In this document: positions 1 to 9,149 of the stretch, piece after piece
Layout: each line of letters starts with the position of its first letter
Position numbering within the stretch: the stretch's first letter is position 1
NCBI RefSeq assembly: GCF_002005405.1
Contig: NZ_CP019728.1
Span: forward strand, 1 to 64,000
DNA: 64,000 nucleotides
Direction of reading: 5' to 3'
DNA from: Jeotgalibaca dankookensis
GTDB lineage: Bacteria > Bacillota > Bacilli > Lactobacillales > Aerococcaceae
The notes under the pieces: model-generated
Database searches by the model: none
The model's input: the letters and a program-made list of their open reading frames with translations, nothing else
Told to the model about the DNA's origin: nothing
Made by a program: the position numbers and the translations under genes

Positions 1-111
1 ACAGATGACGACGTTAAGGATTTTTTAGAAGCAGAAAATGCGGTCGTTCGGTATGTTTATGATAGAGATCTTCATTTCTTTAGCAATGGAACGAAAATGA
101 GGATGAAATAG
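1..111 (+). CDS. 3' end of an unidentified gene (partial)
   Basis: An open frame enters from the left edge and runs 36 codons to a TAG at 109-111. The tail is acidic then basic and ends in Lys-Met-Arg-Met-Lys. The AGGAGG ribosome site of the next gene overlaps its stop codon, so it is almost certainly translated and belongs to the operon that continues to 7705. Too little is present to recognise a family. By context it may be another part of the polysaccharide locus, but that is inference. Confidence 0.6.
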   Translation, partial: TDDDVKDFLEAENAVVRYVYDRDLHFFSNGTKMRMK

Positions 112-120
112 GAGGATTTT

Positions 121-828
121 ATGGCAGATAAAACATTAAAAGTTTCTAGAGTAGAATTAAAACATCATATCAATTATTTTCAATATGTCTCGCTTTCGCA
201 TAAATTGGCTAATGTTTTAATTGAAGATGCTCACAATGGCGATAGGGGGTATGTCGTACGTTCTCTTTATTTCGATGACTATAAAAACAGCGATTTTTAT
301 GAAAAATTAGCTGGACTTGAAAACCGTAAAAAAATTCGTCTGCGTGTTTATAGCCCTACCGATAAAAAAGCAAAACTAGAGATAAAACGGAAATATGGCG
401 ATAGCCAAGAGAAAAAAACTGTTTTAATCGACAAAGCTGATGCAGAAGAACTTATAAAACAAAATTATGAAGTTCTACGTAAATATGAATCGGAAACGGC
501 TCGCTCAATTTATCATATTATGAAGTTAAATAGAATGAAACCTGTCGTATTAATTGAATACAGAAGGAAAGCTTTTATTCACCCTATGAATAGTATCCGA
601 ATAACCTTAGATAATGATATTCGATCAAATGAAATAAACTTTGGATTATTTGATGAGAAGGTTGTCCTCATCCCCACTGATGACTATGATACGAATATTT
701 TAGAAATAAAATATAACAATTTTATATTTAAGTATATTACCGATATTTTTGCACCACTCGATTTAGAACGCCAATCTTATAGTAAGTATATGATTGGTAG
801 AGGATTATTTGAAAGATATATGGGATAA
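121..828 (+). CDS. VTC-domain (polyphosphate polymerase-like) protein
   Basis: This 235-residue soluble protein has the layout of the VTC catalytic tunnel domain, which in yeast Vtc4 makes polyphosphate from ATP. Visible basic and acidic strand motifs are IRLRVY (72-77), LEIKRK (86-91), EYRRKAF (146-152), RITLDNDIR (160-168), ILEIKY (193-198) and SKYMIG (221-226). These are the alternating Arg/Lys/Glu strands expected to bind triphosphate and metal. It has no signal peptide, so it should act in the cytoplasm. AGGAGG sits 7 bases before the ATG. The next gene, of the DUF4956 family, starts 15 bases after the stop, a pairing seen in many bacteria. Whether the product is polyphosphate or a phosphate donor for the CotH kinase is not known. 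Confidence 0.85.
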   Translation: MADKTLKVSRVELKHHINYFQYVSLSHKLANVLIEDAHNGDRGYVVRSLYFDDYKNSDFYEKLAGLENRKKIRLRVYSPTDKKAKLEIKRKYGDSQEKKTVLIDKADAEELIKQNYEVLRKYESETARSIYHIMKLNRMKPVVLIEYRRKAFIHPMNSIRITLDNDIRSNEINFGLFDEKVVLIPTDDYDTNILEIKYNNFIFKYITDIFAPLDLERQSYSKYMIGRGLFERYMG

Positions 829-842
829 GGAGGAATTATTGA

Positions 843-1508
843 ATGAAAGAAGCATTGTATAAATTATTGTATGAGGGGTCCGCAACAATATCACCCTTAT
901 TTGTAGTCCAAAATATGGGGGTCGCTTTTGTCTTGGCACTCATATTATGTACGACCTATAAGTTGACCTATAGTGGGGTCTCCTATAGTAAAAAATTTAA
1001 TACCTCACTTTTAATGATGAGTCTTATTACTACCATGGTCATGAGTATTCTAGGAAGTAGTTTAGCTCTATCACTAGGGATGGTGGGTGCGCTATCCATT
1101 GTACGTTTCCGGACAGCTGTAAAGGATCCGCGCGATACTACTTATATTTTCTGGGCTATTTCGATTGGTCTAGGTGCCGGTTCATCTAATTATTTTATCA
1201 TTATCATTGGCACCATCTTCATTGCAATTATTACGGTTATTGTAGAACTCAGCTTTAAAGGAAAAGACGTTTATTTGGTTATTGTCAGAAGTGATTTAGC
1301 TAGTTTAGAAGCTGTACGCTCTTCTTTATTTAAAATCTATAAAGCAGGGAAATTACGAGCAGAAACCATTACAGATGATTACGCAGAAGTAGTTTATCAA
1401 GTGATGTTGAAAGATAATCATTCAGTAGCAGACTATGAAAAAATAAAAGAAATTAACGGGGTTTATTTTGTCAACATGGTTTCTAGAGATGGTGAAACAT
1501 TAGGATGA
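843..1508 (+). CDS. DUF4956 family membrane protein
   Basis: This 221-residue protein has about four hydrophobic segments (near 23-43, 54-80, 99-112 and 116-137) and a soluble C-terminal domain of about 80 residues. The family hallmark is the loop VRFRTAVKDPRDT (87-99) between membrane segments. DUF4956 proteins have no proven biochemical role that I know of, but they commonly sit beside VTC and CotH genes, as here. The stop codon overlaps the start of the CotH gene (ATGA, 1505-1508), which implies translational coupling. A plausible role is to couple the cytoplasmic VTC protein to the external CotH kinase; this is inference. Confidence 0.85.
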   Translation: MKEALYKLLYEGSATISPLFVVQNMGVAFVLALILCTTYKLTYSGVSYSKKFNTSLLMMSLITTMVMSILGSSLALSLGMVGALSIVRFRTAVKDPRDTTYIFWAISIGLGAGSSNYFIIIIGTIFIAIITVIVELSFKGKDVYLVIVRSDLASLEAVRSSLFKIYKAGKLRAETITDDYAEVVYQVMLKDNHSVADYEKIKEINGVYFVNMVSRDGETLG

Positions 1509-3004
1509 AACAGACTTTTTACCGAAAAAAAAGAAAAACCTCTTACTTTTTGTTTCTAGGTCTGATAAGTACGTTACTTGTTTTTATTCTCTTTGTTTCT
1601 TTAACACCTCCCCTTAATGAAGCAGACGAACCAGGTAAACGCATACCCGATTCCAATGTATCAACCGAAATAAAAGAAAATAATCTCCCTATCATAGTGA
1701 TTGATACAAAGGGGCAAACAATCGAAGCGAACCTAGAAAAAGAAAAAGTAGAAATTAATGGTTTAGTTCGTGAACTTCGTAAAGCAACAGAAAAATACGA
1801 GGCAAATATGAAGCTATATGAACCCAATGCCTCTGGCTATACAGAAATTGGTGAAAATGCCAAACCTTCAGTAGAAACAAACATCACACTAAATATCAGG
1901 GGACAGTCTTCGCTTACTTACGATAAAAAGCAATATACGATTCGGCTCGTTGATGAAGACAATGAAAAAAATCCCCAGACTTTACTGGGGATGAAAAAAC
2001 ATGACAAATGGGTTCTAAACGGCATGTATAGCGATAAGAGCCTTATAAGGAACTACTTGGCCTATAAGATAGGCAGAGATACCATGGAGTATTCACCGGA
2101 TACACGATTTGTGGAAGTGTATTTTAAAGATGGTACTTCAGAATCTCCCTCTGAGAATACGTATATGGGCGTCTATCTTCTAACGGAAAAGATTGAGCGA
2201 GGTAAAAATAGAGTTGCGATTGATAAGAATAGTACTGATTATAAAGATATTAGTTTTATTATCTCTCGAGACAAAATTAAACTTGGAGATACAATCTTAA
2301 AAAGCGACTGGAATAAATTCGAAGAAGATTACGTGATAGACGGTCATAATAATGTCAGAGCACGAACCGTTTTTACAACAACTTATCCGAGTAAAAATAC
2401 AATCACTCAAACAGATCAAGAGAGTATCGTGAATTACCTTAATTTATTTGAATATTCACTTAGATCAACCGGGTTTGATGATGTGCGTGGAGGCTACCGC
2501 GACTACATTGATACCACTTCATTTATCAATTTTGCAATGATTAATGAAGTGATGAAAAATATAGATGGCGGTGAAGTTAGTACGTATTTTCATAAGGATA
2601 TCGGTGGCCTCATGAAAGCTGGACCGATATGGGATTTTGATCAAAGTGCAGGCAATACGCCATTAGAAGAAGTGAATGAGCCAACAGGTTTTCGAATGAC
2701 CAATGTTATCTGGTTCGAACGTTTATTCCAAGATCCTGCATTTGTAAAGCAATACCAACGAATGTACCGACACTATCGAAATACCATCTGGACCAATAAA
2801 AACTTCGATGATTTAATAGATGAAGCGGTTCTTGAACTAGGCCCTAGTATCGATCGAAATAGAGAAAAATGGTATCCAGAAGATTCAGCAAAAGATTACC
2901 AAAATGAAATTGAAGCAATGAAACTTTTCTTTAAGGAAAGATTATCCTGGATTGATCAAAATATCCATCTTGTTAGTCGGATTAAAGAAAACGCCGTAGA
3001 GTAG
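1505..3004 (+). CDS. CotH-family atypical kinase, membrane anchored
   Basis: This 499-residue protein has one N-terminal membrane segment (about 13-32) and a large external CotH domain. Recognisable CotH signatures are LNIRGQSS (129-136), a Lys-rich KKQYTIRL (141-148), LLTEKIERGKNRVAID (225-240), the helix MINEVMKNIDGG (345-356) and the metal-site motif GPIWDFD (373-379). CotH of Bacillus phosphorylates spore-coat proteins with ATP. Nothing else here points to sporulation, so a surface protein or glycan is the likelier target. The N-terminal anchor places the kinase outside the cell, where the source of nucleotide is an open question. The next gene starts 9 bases downstream after GGAGG. Confidence 0.85.
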   Translation: MKQTFYRKKRKTSYFLFLGLISTLLVFILFVSLTPPLNEADEPGKRIPDSNVSTEIKENNLPIIVIDTKGQTIEANLEKEKVEINGLVRELRKATEKYEANMKLYEPNASGYTEIGENAKPSVETNITLNIRGQSSLTYDKKQYTIRLVDEDNEKNPQTLLGMKKHDKWVLNGMYSDKSLIRNYLAYKIGRDTMEYSPDTRFVEVYFKDGTSESPSENTYMGVYLLTEKIERGKNRVAIDKNSTDYKDISFIISRDKIKLGDTILKSDWNKFEEDYVIDGHNNVRARTVFTTTYPSKNTITQTDQESIVNYLNLFEYSLRSTGFDDVRGGYRDYIDTTSFINFAMINEVMKNIDGGEVSTYFHKDIGGLMKAGPIWDFDQSAGNTPLEEVNEPTGFRMTNVIWFERLFQDPAFVKQYQRMYRHYRNTIWTNKNFDDLIDEAVLELGPSIDRNREKWYPEDSAKDYQNEIEAMKLFFKERLSWIDQNIHLVSRIKENAVE

Positions 3005-3013
3005 GAGGAAAAT

Positions 3014-5158
3014 ATGAATATTAGAAAATTTACTTTCATATCGGTTATTTTAATCATCCTCATGTCATTTCTAAGTTTAATGGCGTATCAATACCACTTT
3101 TCTACTAGGCGTGATACCGATGCTGAAATAAGTGATAACTATTCTAGAATTGTTAAAACTAACGGTCAAGAGTTACAAATTTATCAAGATAAACAGTGGG
3201 AAACCTTAGTGGTAAAAGGGGTAGAATTGAGTGCTTTCCAACCGGGATACGGACGATTTGAAACCGGTATATCAAAAAAAGATGTTTTAAAATGGCTAGA
3301 AGAAATAGATGAATTACACGCAAATGTTATTAAAGTTCCTTATATTCAATCACCTAACTTTTATGCAGCTATTTATGACTATAACCTCAACAAGGAAAAC
3401 CCTCTTTACGTGATTCATGAAATTATGTTAGATGAACGTGCAGCATTAAAAAATTATGATGCGTTTGAAGAAACGATTTATAAGAATTTAAAGAAGGATA
3501 TTAAAAAAACGATTGATGTCATCAATGGACAAGCCTTCTTATTTAATAATAAACGTAATCATAGCGGTATTTATTTACGAGACATCTCCAAATATAACCT
3601 TGGATTTATAATAGGAACAAATATAAACCCGGAGATTGTTGCATTAACCAATGAAAAATATCAACAATTAGATAGCTACGAAGGAAAACATTTCACCGTT
3701 ACAAAAGGAAATGCTTTTGAAGTATTTGTAGGAGAGATGTTAGATTTTGCTAACGAATACGAAATTGATAACTATCAGCGTTCCAGCCTTTTTTCCTTTC
3801 TGAGCTCCGTTGAAACCGACGCGATTGCTTACCAACATGAAAGTAATTTAACCAAGTATGCGGATTTTGATATTGAAGCCATTGTTCCTAAAGAAAAAGA
3901 TAATTTATTTATAAGTTATAAGTATCATCCGAGTAATGCTGACTTTTTAGAATACGAATATAAAGATGCAAGTAAAAGTCAAGGAAATGAATCGCTTGCG
4001 GTTATCTCTCAGCATTTAGAACGACTAGATCACCTATACAATCATCCCATTATAATTAGTGATACAGGAATTTCTTCTTCTCGCGCTAAATCAAAAGTTG
4101 ATTTAGTTGATGGATTTGATCGAGGGGGCTTTTCAGAAAAAGAACAAGGGGAAAGATTGGTTCGTTTATTAGACCAAATCTATCAAGCCAATATAGCGGG
4201 TGCCATCGTGAGCGCTTGGCAAGATGACTGGACAAAATTAACCAGTCTAAGCCCAATAAAAGATTATCTGGATGAAAACAATGCCAGTTATTGGCAAGAT
4301 AGACAGTCCAGTGACGAAAGCTTTGGCTTATTAAAATTTGAGGCAGGTAAAAAGGAAGAAAAAATTTATATTGATGGTGAATTTTCTGATTGGGAATCAG
4401 TACCTTATGTTTTGGAAGAAGGCGATATCAAGTTAAAAGTAAAAAGTGATTTAACAAATATGTATGTCCTAATAGAAAAAGAGGGTTGGTCACTAAATGA
4501 GGATCGTCTTTATTTAGGAATGAATGTAACACCATTAAGCGGCTCTAAAAACTGGAAAGACGAAGCAAATTTTAATACAGAAGCGGATTTTATTGTAAAG
4601 TTAGCGGGATATAACGAATCTCGTATTGTTGTAAATGAGCGATATAACCTGTTTAGCTATCTCTATAAGTATTACGATAACATTATCGAGAAACAAACAG
4701 AGATTCCTGTAAAAGACAGTTCTAGATTTGAGTCTATCTACTTATTAAATAGGAAAAACTTTTATTTAAAAGATAGTAATCAAGTTGAGCCACCAATATA
4801 CTACGAAACAGGCAAACTCGTCTATGGAGACGATCATCCAGAAAGTGACGCCTTCCATTCTAATGCGGATTTCAATAAAGAAGGCGATAAAGTTGAATTG
4901 AAAATACCGTGGTCTTTAATAAATGTGGTGGATCCTTTAAATCAAAAAGCTTACGGTGATTTCTATTTAGAAGGACCCGATGCACAAGTGCCAATGAAAA
5001 CAATGGGTTTTTCAGTTAATTACCAAGGCCATGAGCAAACAGTTGTCACTGAAGAAGCAAACTATGTGATGGATAAGTTAGAACCAACACTTTATTATGA
5101 GCGTTTAAAAGATTCCTATTACATACTAAAAAATTATTGGCAGGGAAGAAGTGAATAA
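3014..5158 (+). CDS. anchored glycosidase-fold protein with CBM9-like C-terminus
   Basis: This 714-residue protein has a single N-terminal membrane segment (about 7-25) and an external body. Residues of about 60-440 read like a glycoside-hydrolase TIM barrel: an early strand leading into NVIKVPYIQSP, and a late PIIISDTGIS strand where many clan-A enzymes have a TE.G motif. The Asp in place of Glu leaves catalysis uncertain. From about 450 on, the pattern IYIDGEFSDWESVP followed by repeated beta strands resembles a CBM9 or DOMON-like sugar-binding module. It may trim, bind or export the polymer made by the downstream glycosyltransferase. Its last 8 bases overlap the next gene. Confidence 0.55.
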   Translation: MNIRKFTFISVILIILMSFLSLMAYQYHFSTRRDTDAEISDNYSRIVKTNGQELQIYQDKQWETLVVKGVELSAFQPGYGRFETGISKKDVLKWLEEIDELHANVIKVPYIQSPNFYAAIYDYNLNKENPLYVIHEIMLDERAALKNYDAFEETIYKNLKKDIKKTIDVINGQAFLFNNKRNHSGIYLRDISKYNLGFIIGTNINPEIVALTNEKYQQLDSYEGKHFTVTKGNAFEVFVGEMLDFANEYEIDNYQRSSLFSFLSSVETDAIAYQHESNLTKYADFDIEAIVPKEKDNLFISYKYHPSNADFLEYEYKDASKSQGNESLAVISQHLERLDHLYNHPIIISDTGISSSRAKSKVDLVDGFDRGGFSEKEQGERLVRLLDQIYQANIAGAIVSAWQDDWTKLTSLSPIKDYLDENNASYWQDRQSSDESFGLLKFEAGKKEEKIYIDGEFSDWESVPYVLEEGDIKLKVKSDLTNMYVLIEKEGWSLNEDRLYLGMNVTPLSGSKNWKDEANFNTEADFIVKLAGYNESRIVVNERYNLFSYLYKYYDNIIEKQTEIPVKDSSRFESIYLLNRKNFYLKDSNQVEPPIYYETGKLVYGDDHPESDAFHSNADFNKEGDKVELKIPWSLINVVDPLNQKAYGDFYLEGPDAQVPMKTMGFSVNYQGHEQTVVTEEANYVMDKLEPTLYYERLKDSYYILKNYWQGRSE

Positions 5159-6305
5159 GATGACTGTCTATGTTGCGTACGCTAGTTTTATATTATTTGT
5201 TTTATTACTTTTTTTAGTAAATGCTTATTTTTTGATATCCTTGAACCTTGATAAAAGACAAGACGTTCGAGTAGAAGAAAAAAAAGAGCAACTAAAAGCG
5301 GCCTACAAAAATATTCTTGAAGATAAAGAAAAGATACTCGCATCAAAAGAGTTATTGAAAAAAAGTTTAGATCGTAAGACAAATATTGAAGCCTTTTACT
5401 ATGCTACAAAAGAATATCAAGCTAAGACTTCTCATCCAGAAGAACTGCTGGCTTTATTAGAAGAAACGATTGATATCAACAAAATTTTAAAAAGTGGGAT
5501 TGTACGAAAAGAATACAAGGAAAGCTATGCCCTTTACTTATTGGCCGAGTTTCATTTAAGCAATCATCAAACCGGTATTTTTGCTTTATCAGCTCTTACC
5601 CACCATTCTTTACACGTTAGGAACAATGCTTTAAATGTGATTAATAAAAATAGAGACATTACCTTTTTTATGGATGCAGTTGAGATTATTAATAGTAAAA
5701 GATTTTACTTTAATGATAAAACAATTACAGATTTCTTTGATAACTATCAAGGGAATCAAAACGAAATGCACCAACTTATCTATGAAAAAATGGATACTTA
5801 TAACCTTAACCTTAGAAAAAATATAATGAATCATTTTATTAATGTAAATGAAGATCATCCTGCTATTAAAGACAAGATGCTCGATTTGTTGCAGCAAACA
5901 ACTGATAAAGAAATGATCATTTCAACGTTAAGGTACTTTAATAAAATTGTGGACCAGAGAGTGAAAGCAGACGTTTTAAAAAGCATGGAAAGTCCGGACT
6001 GGGAAGTGCGTGCAACAAGCGCTCGGGTGATACGTCAATATCCTGGTCAAGATACCGTCCAGATGTTGAAAAAAGGATTAACTGATGTAAACTATTTTGT
6101 CAGATATAATAGTGCCGAATCATTTTTAAACCTTGTAGACAGTGAACTGGTCTTAAAAGAAGTGATTGAAAATGAAGATCGGTTCGCAAGAGATACGCTG
6201 CTCTATTTTATGAATACAAAAGGACTACTTAGTTTGCAAGAATATGAAGACTTGTTAGAAGAAAATAATAAAAATAAAAGTAGAGAAGAGGTCATCATGG
6301 TATGA
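5151..6305 (+). CDS. membrane-anchored HEAT-repeat protein
   Basis: This 384-residue protein has an N-terminal membrane helix (about 5-27), a charged coiled-coil-like stretch, and helical repeats of HEAT type in its second half, for example VRATSARVIRQYPG and VRYNSAESFLNLVD. The start can be GTG at 5151 or ATG at 5160; both overlap or adjoin the previous stop. HEAT arrays are scaffolds, so it may hold the glycosyltransferase together with the CotH and glycosidase-like proteins. It ends in an ATGA overlap with the glycosyltransferase gene (6302-6305). No enzymatic motif is visible. Confidence 0.6.
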   Translation: MNKMTVYVAYASFILFVLLLFLVNAYFLISLNLDKRQDVRVEEKKEQLKAAYKNILEDKEKILASKELLKKSLDRKTNIEAFYYATKEYQAKTSHPEELLALLEETIDINKILKSGIVRKEYKESYALYLLAEFHLSNHQTGIFALSALTHHSLHVRNNALNVINKNRDITFFMDAVEIINSKRFYFNDKTITDFFDNYQGNQNEMHQLIYEKMDTYNLNLRKNIMNHFINVNEDHPAIKDKMLDLLQQTTDKEMIISTLRYFNKIVDQRVKADVLKSMESPDWEVRATSARVIRQYPGQDTVQMLKKGLTDVNYFVRYNSAESFLNLVDSELVLKEVIENEDRFARDTLLYFMNTKGLLSLQEYEDLLEENNKNKSREEVIMV

Positions 6306-7705
6306 GTATCATTACGTTGATTTATAAACTCAATCAGTTTTTCTTCTTTTATATGTTTTTGTATGCAGTCGTCTTTTTTATTACAACCATTTTATCAGCT
6401 TTTAACTTAGATGATTTTTTTAAAAGAAAAAAACATATGAGCCAAACTGTTATCAATAATAAGGGGAATTATATTCCTATTTCTATTTTGGTTCCAGCTT
6501 ACAATGAAGAAGTGACCATTGTTGATAGCATTCTCTCGCTTTTAAATTTGGATTATCCTTCATTTGAAATTGTCATTGTTAATGACGGTTCGAAGGACAA
6601 GACAGTCGAAACCGTTATAGATTTCTTTAAGTTGAAAAAGGTTTCTAAACCTTACCGAAGAATGGTTGAATCAAAAGAAGCACTCGGCATTTACGAGGGT
6701 GGTGAAGGTATAAAAATTATCCTCGTTGATAAACCAAACGGGGGAAAATCCGACGCTTTAAATATGGGCATAAATATTTGTTCCTTCCCTACTTTCTTAT
6801 GTGTGGACGCCGATTCAATGTTACAGTCAGATGCACTTCAAAGAATTGTTGAGCCTTTCTTAGAAGATGATACAACTGTTGCAGTAGGCGGAAACATTAA
6901 AATATCAAACCATGTAGCAATCGAGAATGGACAAGTTTTAGATGTGGAAACACCCAAAAAGCCTATTGTAATCTTCCAACTAATTGAATATTTGCGTGTA
7001 TTTTTAAACTCACGTATCTCTTTAAATGGAATCAACGGAAATCTGATTATTTCAGGGGCCTTTGGGTTATACAGCAAACAGGCGGTTATAAATGTGGGTG
7101 GGTATACAAACGGTCTAATGGGCGAGGATATGGAAATCGTGATGAAAATTCACTCTTATTATAGAAAAAATAACTTAGCTTATGAAACGTCTTATGTTCC
7201 TGATGCAATCTGTTGGACTCAAGTTCCAGAGGATTTACAAACACTAAAAAGACAAAGAAGAAGATGGCACGTAGGGCTAGGCCAAAGTTTAAAAATGCAT
7301 AAATATATGTTTTTAAATCCTAAATATGGGCTTGTAGGAATGATATCATTTCCTTACTTTTTATTTTTTGAATATATCACACCCTTTTTAGAAGTGATTG
7401 GTATCGTAACGATTACTTTATCTTATTTCCTAGGCGTGATTAACCTCAATTTCTTTCTCTTATATTTGCTGGTTTATATGGGCTACAATGTTGTCGTTTC
7501 GATGATTTCTATTACTATTGAAAGGTATATGTTTAGTGCGACTACTAGTACAGCTATGACACTTAAATTGATTTTATTTAGTATTTTAGAGTCTTTTGGA
7601 TACAGACAAATGATGTCACTCTTTAGAATTGGGAATGTCTTTAAGAAGAAAAACCAATGGGGAGAAATGACTCGAAAACAAGGAAAGAAAGTTACAAACC
7701 CATAA
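6302..7705 (+). CDS. processive family-2 glycosyltransferase
   Basis: This 467-residue membrane enzyme has the PgaC/IcaA/HasA/BcsA architecture: an N-terminal membrane segment (about 10-34), a GT-A domain and several C-terminal membrane helices. All processive GT2 motifs are present: VNDGSKD (93-99), the DAD metal motif (169-171), GEDME with the catalytic acid (274-278) and QRRRW (318-322). It should polymerise a nucleotide sugar in the cytoplasm and extrude the chain through its own channel. The sugar cannot be read from sequence. No PilZ domain is visible on this chain. It is the last gene of the operon; no strong terminator is visible before comFA, only T-rich sequence. Confidence 0.85.
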   Translation: MSIITLIYKLNQFFFFYMFLYAVVFFITTILSAFNLDDFFKRKKHMSQTVINNKGNYIPISILVPAYNEEVTIVDSILSLLNLDYPSFEIVIVNDGSKDKTVETVIDFFKLKKVSKPYRRMVESKEALGIYEGGEGIKIILVDKPNGGKSDALNMGINICSFPTFLCVDADSMLQSDALQRIVEPFLEDDTTVAVGGNIKISNHVAIENGQVLDVETPKKPIVIFQLIEYLRVFLNSRISLNGINGNLIISGAFGLYSKQAVINVGGYTNGLMGEDMEIVMKIHSYYRKNNLAYETSYVPDAICWTQVPEDLQTLKRQRRRWHVGLGQSLKMHKYMFLNPKYGLVGMISFPYFLFFEYITPFLEVIGIVTITLSYFLGVINLNFFLLYLLVYMGYNVVVSMISITIERYMFSATTSTAMTLKLILFSILESFGYRQMMSLFRIGNVFKKKNQWGEMTRKQGKKVTNP

Positions 7706-7793
7706 AAGTAGAAACAAGAAGACACCAGTCTATCTCGTTTTTTTTAAAGTTTTTTTAAAGCTTTTCCTTATTTATATATAAGGAGTTGGGGTA

Positions 7794-9149
7794 ATGGAGA
7801 ATAAATTATATGGCAGAGAAATTAGCCAAGCAGAATGGAATGATGAGGCAAACTTACCAATACAAGCTATAAAAACTCCTGCTATAAAAAAACAGGATGG
7901 AAAATGGCAATGCCAGCGTTGTGGAACAACAGCCCCAGCGAAGTTTATCCAAGGGCCTTGCATTTGTGGCGAGAATTGTTTTTATTGTGTCGTTTGCTTA
8001 AATATGGCTAAACTAAAAAAATGCACGCAACTCTATTATTTACCTGAGATCAATGCCTTTGAACAATTAACAGCTTCCCCTTTAGCTTGGCAAGGTGAAT
8101 TATCGAAAGAACAGGTCCGTGCTTCACAAAAAATTATTCAAACTTATTTAAATAAGGAAAGTCGTCTTATTTGGGCGGTTGCAGGATCAGGAAAAACTGA
8201 GATGATGTTTCAGGGAATTGCACACTGCCTCATGGAACAAGGAAGAGTTTGTATTGCCTCGCCTCGTATTGATGTGTGTTTAGAACTAGCACCACGCATC
8301 CAAGCAGCCTTTCCAACTATTAAAATCGCTCTACTCTATGGTGGAAGTGAGGAGTACACGTATACACCGCTGGTTATTGCGACTACACACCAACTGTTAA
8401 GATTTAAACAGGCTTTTGACTTATTGATTATTGATGAGGTGGATTCTTTTCCCTATCATAATGACCTTGCCTTGCAATTTGGCGCTGAAAAAGCTCGTAA
8501 AGTTGGGGGTGCGCTTCTCTATTTGACGGCAACGCCACCTGGTTATATGCAAAAGCAGATTGAGAGTGGTCAGCTAGCAGCCACTATTTTACCAGCGCGT
8601 TACCACGGTTACCCCTTACCAGAAATTAAGACTAAATGGTTAGGAGATTGGCGAAAAGCGATTCGTAAACGTGTGAAAAAATCTTTATTGATACAGACAT
8701 TAGCAAGTCAACTGAGTAGGCAGCGTAAATGCATCTGTTTTCTTCCTCATATTGACTTGATGCTAGCGTTAGAGAAATGGTTGCAAGAACTTTACCCTAC
8801 TGTCAGAATCATGTCTGTTTCAGCAGAAGACTCAGAGCGGATTGCAAAAATAAAAGCAATGCGTGCTGGAGAAGTTGAATTCCTTTTGACAACAACGATT
8901 CTTGAGCGCGGGGTAACCTTTATAGATATTGACGTCCTTGTTATCGGAGCAGAAGATTCAATATTTACAGAGTCTTCTTTAGTCCAAATAGCCGGACGAG
9001 TCGGAAGACATCAAAATTTCCCAACGGGTCTTGTCTTGTTTGGCCACTTTGGAAAAACAAAAGCAATAAACAATGCAATTAAACAAGTTAAAATGATGAA
9101 TCAGCATGCTGCAAGAGCGGGGTTATTGAATGAATTGTCTCTTATGTAA
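7794..9149 (+). CDS. comFA: ComFA, competence DNA-uptake helicase
   Basis: This 451-residue superfamily-2 ATPase drives entry of single-stranded DNA during transformation. An N-terminal zinc site is visible (Cys 40, 43, 56, 58, 62, 65, 68). It is followed by Walker A AGSGKT (130-135), a DEAD-type IIDEVDSFPYHND near 211-223 and the helicase C motif AGRVGRH near 400. AAGGAG lies 8 bases upstream of the ATG. The upstream gap (7706-7793) is very T-rich, with two copies of TTTTTTTAAAG before a TATATATAAGG stretch, and probably carries the promoter. It overlaps comFC by 20 bases. Confidence 0.93.
   Translation: MENKLYGREISQAEWNDEANLPIQAIKTPAIKKQDGKWQCQRCGTTAPAKFIQGPCICGENCFYCVVCLNMAKLKKCTQLYYLPEINAFEQLTASPLAWQGELSKEQVRASQKIIQTYLNKESRLIWAVAGSGKTEMMFQGIAHCLMEQGRVCIASPRIDVCLELAPRIQAAFPTIKIALLYGGSEEYTYTPLVIATTHQLLRFKQAFDLLIIDEVDSFPYHNDLALQFGAEKARKVGGALLYLTATPPGYMQKQIESGQLAATILPARYHGYPLPEIKTKWLGDWRKAIRKRVKKSLLIQTLASQLSRQRKCICFLPHIDLMLALEKWLQELYPTVRIMSVSAEDSERIAKIKAMRAGEVEFLLTTTILERGVTFIDIDVLVIGAEDSIFTESSLVQIAGRVGRHQNFPTGLVLFGHFGKTKAINNAIKQVKMMNQHAARAGLLNELSLM

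Noticed and set aside
1543-1827. Minus-strand frame within the CotH gene
   Set aside because: It overlaps a clear gene, lacks a ribosome site and has no recognisable protein features.
7738-7762. ComK-type boxes upstream of comFA
   Set aside because: The AAAA-N5-TTTT pairs cannot be placed convincingly in this homopolymer-rich stretch.
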